NCBI GenBank assembly: GCA_002413345.1 | Contig: DHWU01000059.1 | Span: 21,190-31,804, forward strand | DNA length: 10,615 bases | Source: Propionibacteriaceae bacterium UBA5174 | GTDB taxonomy: Bacteria; Actinomycetota; Actinomycetes; Propionibacteriales; Propionibacteriaceae | Reading direction: 5' to 3' | In this document: piece after piece, positions 5,742-10,615 of the stretch | Position numbering within the stretch: position 1 is the stretch's first letter | How the letters are laid out: the number at the start of each line of letters is the position of its first letter | The notes under the pieces: generated by a model | Database searches by the model: none | Seen by the model: the letters and a program-made list of their open reading frames with translations, nothing else | Told to the model about the DNA's origin: nothing | Position numbers and translations under genes: made by a program

Positions 5742-7895
5742 ATGAACCCGCCTGTCGAACCGAATCCGATCGATACCGCCCTGCTCGGCGCCCGCGTTGA
5801 CGGTTCTCGCACCAGTTTTTCGCTGTGGGCGCCACGGGCGAAAAGAGTCGAATTGGCCCTGATCGACGATGCTGGTGAACAGTCCAACCTCGACCTCGCC
5901 CGCGATGAGCATGGAGTGTGGCAGCTCCACGTTGCCGGCATCGGCCCTGGCCAACGGTACGGCTACCGGGTGGACGGTCCGTGGAGCCCGCAAGATGGTG
6001 AACGATTCAACCCGGCCCGATTGCTGCTGGACCCCTACGCCCGGGCCATCACCGGTGGGGTCGACTATTCCGGCCCGATCACCGATCACACTGCCGAATC
6101 AAACTTTGCCGCCGACCCCACTGACTCCTCGGCTTCGGTGCCGTTGAGCGTGGTGGTCGCCGACTCCGCACCGCCGGTGGCCTTGGCTAAGCCAAAGTCC
6201 CTGGACGAATTAGTCATCTATGAGGCACATCTGCGCGGCTTCACCAAGCGACACCCAGCCGTTCCCGAACACCTTCGTGGCACCTATGCCGGACTGGCCT
6301 ATCCGGCCGTGATCGAATACCTCACTGAACTCGGCATCAACGCGGTCCAGTTACTGCCAGTGCAGCACTTCGTGTCAGAGCCATTCATTGTGGGCCGAGG
6401 ATTGGTCAACTACTGGGGATACAACACCTTGGGCTTCTTCGCCCCGCACGGGCACTACTCGTCCACCGGAACTAACGGTGAACAGGTGGCCGAGTTCAAA
6501 GAGATGGTCTCAGCGCTCCACGAAGCCAACATTGCTGTGCTCCTTGATGTGGTCTACAACCACACAGCCGAGGGGGGTCACGAAGGTCCAACCTTGTGCT
6601 TCCGCGGGATCGATCACGCCGCCTACTACCGACTCACTGATGACCAGCGCAATGACTACGACGTAACCGGGTGTGGCAATGCAGTGGATACCTCCACTCC
6701 GGGAGTGCTCAAACTGATTTTGGATTCGTTGCGCTATTGGGTCACCGAAATGGGTGTGGACGGTTTCCGCTTCGACCTGGCCACCACCCTGATCCGCGAC
6801 CAGGCCCATCGAGTTGACCAGAACCACCGGTTCAAGGAACTTATCGCCGCTGACCCGGTCCTGGCGGGCAAAGTGATGATCGCCGAACCTTGGGACCTGG
6901 GCCCCTACGGCTATCAGGTCGGCAGCTGGGGGCCGCGTTGGAGCGAATGGAATGACCGCTTCCGCGATTTCAGCCGCGACTTTTGGCGCGGAGCCACCAG
7001 CGGCGTCCAAGATCTGGCGACCAGGCTGTCTGGATCCTCCGATATTTACGATCACAATGACCGTGCCATCACCAGTTCAGTCAACTTCATCACTGCCCAC
7101 GACGGCTTCACCATGCGCGACTTGGTCACCTACGACCTCAAACACAACGAGGCCAACGCCGAACGTAACCGGGACGGCACCGACAACAATCGCTCGTGGA
7201 ACCACGGCTACGAAGGCGAGACTCCAGATCCTGCGATCGCGTCCGCCCGGCAACGTAGCGCCCGCAACCTGATGGCCACACTGTTGTTGTCGGCCGGGGT
7301 GCCGATGATCACTGCCGGCGATGAGTTCGGACGCACCCAGGGCGGCAACAACAATGCCTACTGCCAAGACTCACCGATCTCTTGGATCGACTGGACTGTC
7401 GCTGAGGGCTGGACTCAGCAACTCGATCTAGTGCGCCAACTGCTGAAGCTTCGCGCTGAGCATCCATTGCTGCGGCCCAGCAATTGGCGCCATCATGCTG
7501 AGCTTCGCGACCACTTAGGCCGCAGCCTGGCCCGCTCCCAGGTTGCTTGGTTCACCGAGACCGGGCTGGAGATGAGCACCGACAGTTGGCATGACCCCAA
7601 CCGGCACACTCTCGGGCTGTATCTGAGCAATCTTGACCAGGCATTTCTGATCTACGTGCATGCTGGGTCTGAGCCGATCAACTGTTCGCTACCCGGGGCA
7701 CCTTGGGCCGATGGCTACCAGGTGTTGGTGCACACCGGTGAGACAGCAGAGCTGCCTCGCAAGGCAATCACGCCAGGGGCAACAATCAGCCTTCCCGGCA
7801 ACACTGTCGCAGTGTTGGCCGCAACTGTGCGCAACTCGGCAGCGGTGGTGGCAGCGTCCCCGACCACCCCCGACAGCGTGTCCGACAGCATCTAG
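5742..7895 (+). CDS. glgX: Glycogen debranching enzyme GlgX (isoamylase type, TreX family)
   Basis: GlgX hydrolyses alpha-1,6 branch linkages in glycogen or similar alpha-glucans, releasing short linear maltodextrins in the cytoplasm. The protein has 717 residues. An N-terminal CBM48-like beta-sandwich (about 12-110, with FSLWAP and YGYRVDGPW) precedes a GH13 barrel. Conserved barrel regions are DVVYNH (269-274), DGFRFD (340-345, nucleophile Asp345), IAEPWD (380-385, acid/base Glu382) and AHD (452-454, Asp454). The substrate-loop motif TAGDEFGRTQGGNNNAYCQD (524-543) is characteristic of GlgX/TreX. A C-terminal beta domain follows and ends in a short Ser/Thr/Ala/Val-rich tail (about 698-717). 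The ATG at 5742 has GAAGGGG 4 bases upstream. It is the first gene of the rightward cluster and lies 56 bases before glgE. Assignment to GlgX rather than another isoamylase rests on the loop motif and neighbours. Confidence 0.95.
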   Translation: MNPPVEPNPIDTALLGARVDGSRTSFSLWAPRAKRVELALIDDAGEQSNLDLARDEHGVWQLHVAGIGPGQRYGYRVDGPWSPQDGERFNPARLLLDPYARAITGGVDYSGPITDHTAESNFAADPTDSSASVPLSVVVADSAPPVALAKPKSLDELVIYEAHLRGFTKRHPAVPEHLRGTYAGLAYPAVIEYLTELGINAVQLLPVQHFVSEPFIVGRGLVNYWGYNTLGFFAPHGHYSSTGTNGEQVAEFKEMVSALHEANIAVLLDVVYNHTAEGGHEGPTLCFRGIDHAAYYRLTDDQRNDYDVTGCGNAVDTSTPGVLKLILDSLRYWVTEMGVDGFRFDLATTLIRDQAHRVDQNHRFKELIAADPVLAGKVMIAEPWDLGPYGYQVGSWGPRWSEWNDRFRDFSRDFWRGATSGVQDLATRLSGSSDIYDHNDRAITSSVNFITAHDGFTMRDLVTYDLKHNEANAERNRDGTDNNRSWNHGYEGETPDPAIASARQRSARNLMATLLLSAGVPMITAGDEFGRTQGGNNNAYCQDSPISWIDWTVAEGWTQQLDLVRQLLKLRAEHPLLRPSNWRHHAELRDHLGRSLARSQVAWFTETGLEMSTDSWHDPNRHTLGLYLSNLDQAFLIYVHAGSEPINCSLPGAPWADGYQVLVHTGETAELPRKAITPGATISLPGNTVAVLAATVRNSAAVVAASPTTPDSVSDSI

Positions 7896-7909
7896 TTTGA
7901 GTTGGACTC

Positions 7910-7919
7910 GCTGGCCAGC
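7910..7919. repeat. 10-bp perfect palindrome between glgX and glgE
   Basis: GCTGGCCAGC is self-complementary and sits 20 bases upstream of the candidate glgE -10 hexamer, near where a -35 contact or a regulator might lie. A palindrome of this length in GC-rich DNA is weak evidence on its own. It lacks a loop and a T-tract, so it is not a convincing terminator for glgX. Confidence 0.2.
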
Positions 7920-7938
7920 AGCCGAGGTATTCACGCGC

Positions 7939-7951
7939 TAGGTTTGGCCTT
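7939..7951 (+). promoter_or_regulatory. Candidate leaderless promoter -10 element for glgE
   Basis: TAGGTT (7939-7944) matches TAnnnT and ends 7 bases before the GTG start at 7952. No usable Shine-Dalgarno sequence lies in the expected window. I see no -35 consensus 16-18 bases further upstream. The geometry is the same as at ligA. If used, glgE and the maltokinase gene would have a promoter separate from that of glgX. Confidence 0.4.
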
Positions 7952-10108
7952 GTGAGCGCCAATCCCACGTCCCGCAAGCGCCGGCCACCAACCAAGGCTC
8001 GCAAGCCTGTTGCGCCAGCCGCGACCGCGCAAAAGCCGTCACCGGTAACGGCAGCCACCCGCGCTGAAGACCGTCCCAAGCCATCGGAGATGGTGCCCTC
8101 CGGCATGGCCAGCGGTTTTGGCCGCATTCCGGTGCGGGGCGTGAGCCCGGTAGTCGAAGGCGGCGCTTACCCGGCTAAGGCGGTTGTTGGTGAGCTGATT
8201 CCAATCCGGGCCAAGGTCTTTCGCGAAGGCCACGACGCGGTGAATGCCTCGGTGATCCTCACCGATCCGCACGGCGCCGAGACGCGAATCGAGATGACCC
8301 CGGTCGAGCCTCGCGGGCTGGACCCCTGGGAGACCTGGGTACGCCTTGATACCCCGGGTGCCTGGAAGTTTCGAGTTGAAGGGTGGTCGGATCCGTGGGC
8401 AACCTGGCTGCATAACGCCGAAGTGAAACTGCCTGCCGGAATCGATCTCGAACTGGTGTGTGCTCAAGGCCGTGAGCTGCTTGGACGCACCGCAACTGCT
8501 GTCGAGGCCAGTGATCAGGTTCAAGCCGCAATGCTGCGCACGGTCGCTGAATCGCTAAGCGCCGATCGTCCAGCCGCTGACCTGTTAGCCGCAGCCACCG
8601 GTGACCAGATCGTTGCCACTATGAGCAAATATCGGCCAAGGGAGCTGCTCAGCCCAACGGCTGATTACCCGGTCTTTGTCGATCGCAAGCTTGCTCTGTT
8701 CGCCAGTTGGTATGAGTTCTTTCCGCGTTCGATTGGCGCTTCTTACAACTCCAAGACCAAGAAGTGGACTTCGGGCACCTTCGACTCCTGCCACACCCGT
8801 CTGGAAGAGATCTCGGCGATGGGCTTCGACGTGGTCTACCTGCCGCCGATCCACCCGATCGGTGATGCCTTTCGTAAGGGACCAAACAACACCCTCACTC
8901 CTCAGGCTGGCGATCCAGGCTCACCTTGGGCGATCGGCTCAGCTGCAGGCGGCCACGACGCGATCCACCCAGATCTGGGCGATTGGCCAGCCTTCGACCG
9001 GTTCGTGGCCAAGGCCACCGAGTTGGGTCTGGAGGTGGCCTTGGACTTTGCCCTCCAGGCCTCCCCCGACCACCCTTGGGTGAAGACGCATCCGGAATGG
9101 TTCACCACCCAGATCGACGGCACCATCGCCTACGCAGAGAATCCACCGAAGAAGTATCAAGACATTTATCCGATCAACTTCGACAACGACCCGTCCGGGC
9201 TCTACGCCGAGGTGCTGCGAATCTTGAAGCTGTGGATCTCGCACGGGGTGAAGATCTTTCGGGTGGACAACCCACACACCAAGCCGGTGCAATTCTGGGC
9301 CTGGTTGGCCACGCAGCTTCGCGAATTCGACCCGGACGTCCTGCTGTTCGCCGAGGCCTTCACCCGCCCCGAAATGATGCACGCGTTGGGCAAGGTTGGC
9401 TTCCACTCCAGCTACACCTACTTCACCTGGCGCAACACCAAAGCCGAACTCACCGAGTATCTGACTGAACTGAGCACCGAGACCGACACCTTCTTTCGGC
9501 CCAACTTCTTCGTCAACACCCCCGACATCAACCCCTTGGGACTGCAGTCGGGCAACCCAGCAGCCTTTGCGATTCGGGCAATTTTGGCTGCTACGGGATC
9601 GCCGGCCTGGGGCCTGTACTCGGGCTTCGAGTTGTGTGAGCATGCGCCGCTGAAAGCTGGCGGCGAGGAGTATCTAGATTCGGAAAAGTACGAATACCGG
9701 CCCCGCGACTACAACGCTGAACCAAACCTGAACCTGTTGATCGGACGGCTGAATCAGATTCGCCGGGAACATCCGGCATTGCGGCAGCTGCGCCAGATTA
9801 GGTTTTTGAAGGCCGAAAGCGATCGGCTCATCGCCTTCACCAAATCTGATGGCGACGACACCGTGATCGTGATCTGCAGCCTGGACCCCGACCTGACTGT
9901 GGAGGCCTTCGTCGATCTAGACCTGCCGAATCTGATGGAGCTGCCGCAACCGTTGACTGTCCCCGGGTCGGCACCGTCCGCTGGCCAGGTGCGGCTACGC
10001 GACGAGCTCACTGGCGCGGTCTTCACCTGGAGTGAGCGCAACTTCGTTCGGCTCACGCCGGCGACACCGGCCCACATTTTGCATGTGCTCGCGGACCCCA
10101 CCAAGTAA
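7952..10108 (+). CDS. glgE: Alpha-1,4-glucan:maltose-1-phosphate maltosyltransferase GlgE
   Basis: GlgE transfers maltosyl units from maltose 1-phosphate onto the non-reducing end of alpha-1,4-glucans, releasing phosphate. It is the polymerase of the trehalose-to-glucan route in actinobacteria and belongs to GH13 subfamily 3. The 718 residues show a basic Ala/Pro/Lys-rich N-terminal extension (1-56), then the N domain starting GRIPVRGVSPVV (57-68) with PAKAVVGE (74-81) and FREGHDAV (90-97). The barrel carries YLPPIHPIG (296-304), AYAENPPKKYQDIYP (393-407), FRVDNPHTKP (436-445, nucleophile Asp439), FAEAF (466-470, acid/base Glu468) and NTPD (522-525, Asp525). The spacings 29 and 57 between these three acids equal those I recall for Streptomyces coelicolor GlgE (394, 423, 480). 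YLDSEKYEYRPRDY (574-587) is also diagnostic. The GTG start at 7952 is the most upstream plausible one; Met47 is a possible alternative but lacks spacing to a ribosome site. Confidence 0.96.
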   Translation: MSANPTSRKRRPPTKARKPVAPAATAQKPSPVTAATRAEDRPKPSEMVPSGMASGFGRIPVRGVSPVVEGGAYPAKAVVGELIPIRAKVFREGHDAVNASVILTDPHGAETRIEMTPVEPRGLDPWETWVRLDTPGAWKFRVEGWSDPWATWLHNAEVKLPAGIDLELVCAQGRELLGRTATAVEASDQVQAAMLRTVAESLSADRPAADLLAAATGDQIVATMSKYRPRELLSPTADYPVFVDRKLALFASWYEFFPRSIGASYNSKTKKWTSGTFDSCHTRLEEISAMGFDVVYLPPIHPIGDAFRKGPNNTLTPQAGDPGSPWAIGSAAGGHDAIHPDLGDWPAFDRFVAKATELGLEVALDFALQASPDHPWVKTHPEWFTTQIDGTIAYAENPPKKYQDIYPINFDNDPSGLYAEVLRILKLWISHGVKIFRVDNPHTKPVQFWAWLATQLREFDPDVLLFAEAFTRPEMMHALGKVGFHSSYTYFTWRNTKAELTEYLTELSTETDTFFRPNFFVNTPDINPLGLQSGNPAAFAIRAILAATGSPAWGLYSGFELCEHAPLKAGGEEYLDSEKYEYRPRDYNAEPNLNLLIGRLNQIRREHPALRQLRQIRFLKAESDRLIAFTKSDGDDTVIVICSLDPDLTVEAFVDLDLPNLMELPQPLTVPGSAPSAGQVRLRDELTGAVFTWSERNFVRLTPATPAHILHVLADPTK

Positions 10109-10118
10109 ACGTCCTCAG

Positions 10119-10615
10119 ATGAACACCGCCGAGGCCTGGTTGCAGCTGCTACCCACGATGCGCTGGTTCGCCGGCAAAGGGCGCCAACTCACCCACCTTA
10201 GGGTGCGCCCACAGGACTGGGAGATTGAGCCCGGGAACTGGCCAGCAGTGCGATTCGAACTGATCGAAGTGACCTACACTGACGGCGACCAAGAGACCTA
10301 CCGCGCGATGTCGGCCTATCGGCCTGTCGAGCAGGCCATCCAGGAGTGCACTCTGGCGGTAGTCAAGCTGCCCGAGCACGGCGAGTTGGCGATGAGCGAT
10401 GCCCCTGCCGATATGGCCGCGATGGCTGCCTATATCGCCCACGATCACGGGGCGTTCCACCCTGGCGTGGGAAAGCTTTGGCACCATCCCCGGCCGGTAA
10501 GCGTTGATCAGAGCAACTCCAGCGTGCGGATTGCCACCAATGGGGTGTTCAAGCTCTATCGCCGAGTCGATGGCGGATCAGATCGGGAAGGTGAGCTACT
10601 TTCTCGGTTGATGTT
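10119..10615 (+). CDS. mak: Maltokinase (Mak/Pep2), N-terminal part, cut by window edge
   Basis: Maltokinase phosphorylates maltose with ATP to give maltose 1-phosphate, the direct substrate of GlgE. The frame stays open from ATG 10119 to the window end, giving 165 complete codons of a protein that is usually around 450 residues. The start MNTAEAWLQLLPTMRWFAGKG resembles the RWFAGKGR cap of maltokinases. DQSNSSV (about 133-139) followed by FKLYRRVDGG (about 146-155) matches the nucleotide-binding N-lobe, with the family QSNTS and KL(F/Y)RR elements. The catalytic loop and C-lobe lie beyond the edge. It begins 10 bases after the glgE stop, so co-transcription and translational coupling are likely. 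The start has no clear Shine-Dalgarno sequence, and an in-frame ATG at 10083, inside glgE, is a possible alternative. A fusion to trehalose synthase, known in some actinobacteria, usually places the kinase after TreS; here the kinase is at the N-terminus, so a simple stand-alone gene is favoured. Confidence 0.88.
   Translation, partial: MNTAEAWLQLLPTMRWFAGKGRQLTHLRVRPQDWEIEPGNWPAVRFELIEVTYTDGDQETYRAMSAYRPVEQAIQECTLAVVKLPEHGELAMSDAPADMAAMAAYIAHDHGAFHPGVGKLWHHPRPVSVDQSNSSVRIATNGVFKLYRRVDGGSDREGELLSRLM

Noticed and set aside
5535..6089. Minus-strand open frame of 184 codons crossing the divergent intergenic region
   Set aside because: It overlaps the desulfurase start in another frame and runs antisense to glgX. 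The desulfurase GTG with its own ribosome binding site explains this region better.
8939..9643. Minus-strand open frame of 234 codons inside glgE
   Set aside because: It lies opposite the catalytic core of GlgE. Its length is explained by third-position GC bias, and its translation is low-complexity Gly/Val/Glu-rich.

Overview
The window reads as ordinary chromosome from an actinomycete (Actinomycetota). Base composition is GC-rich but not extreme. GTG starts occur alongside ATG. The gene order cysteine desulfurase - mnmA - MetE-like protein - ligA is a familiar actinobacterial neighbourhood, and the GlgE glucan pathway is centred in the same phylum. I see no insertion sequence, phage gene, CRISPR array, tRNA or rRNA. 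Genes fill nearly all of it, and no gene-free stretch exceeds about 110 bases.

The left half (about 50-5635) is a leftward cluster. Transcription order is an IscS/NifS-type cysteine desulfurase, the tRNA 2-thiouridylase mnmA, a single-domain MetE-like protein overlapping mnmA by 4 bases, NAD-dependent DNA ligase ligA, and a 67-residue single-pass membrane protein of unknown function. The first two form a sulfur-transfer pair: the desulfurase makes a persulfide that MnmA can use to thiolate U34 of tRNA. The MetE-like protein keeps a plausible zinc-thiolate site but not the two-domain architecture of classical MetE. ligA has an apparent leaderless promoter of its own, and its stop codon overlaps the ribosome binding site of the small membrane protein gene.

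The right half (5742-10615) is a rightward alpha-glucan cluster: glgX (debranching enzyme), glgE (alpha-1,4-glucan:maltose-1-phosphate maltosyltransferase) and the start of a maltokinase gene cut by the window edge. Maltokinase phosphorylates maltose to maltose 1-phosphate, GlgE polymerises it into alpha-1,4-glucan, and GlgX removes branches from the resulting polymer. The other usual partners (treS, glgB) are not in view and could lie further right.

The two clusters diverge from a 106-base region (5636-5741) that must hold both outward promoters and contains a small hairpin-forming inverted repeat. The most useful non-gene observation is that ligA and glgE both lack a good Shine-Dalgarno sequence and both have a TAnnnT hexamer ending exactly 7 bases before the start codon, which fits leaderless transcription. 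I found no convincing undescribed system. The least explained items are the MetE-like protein and the small membrane protein.
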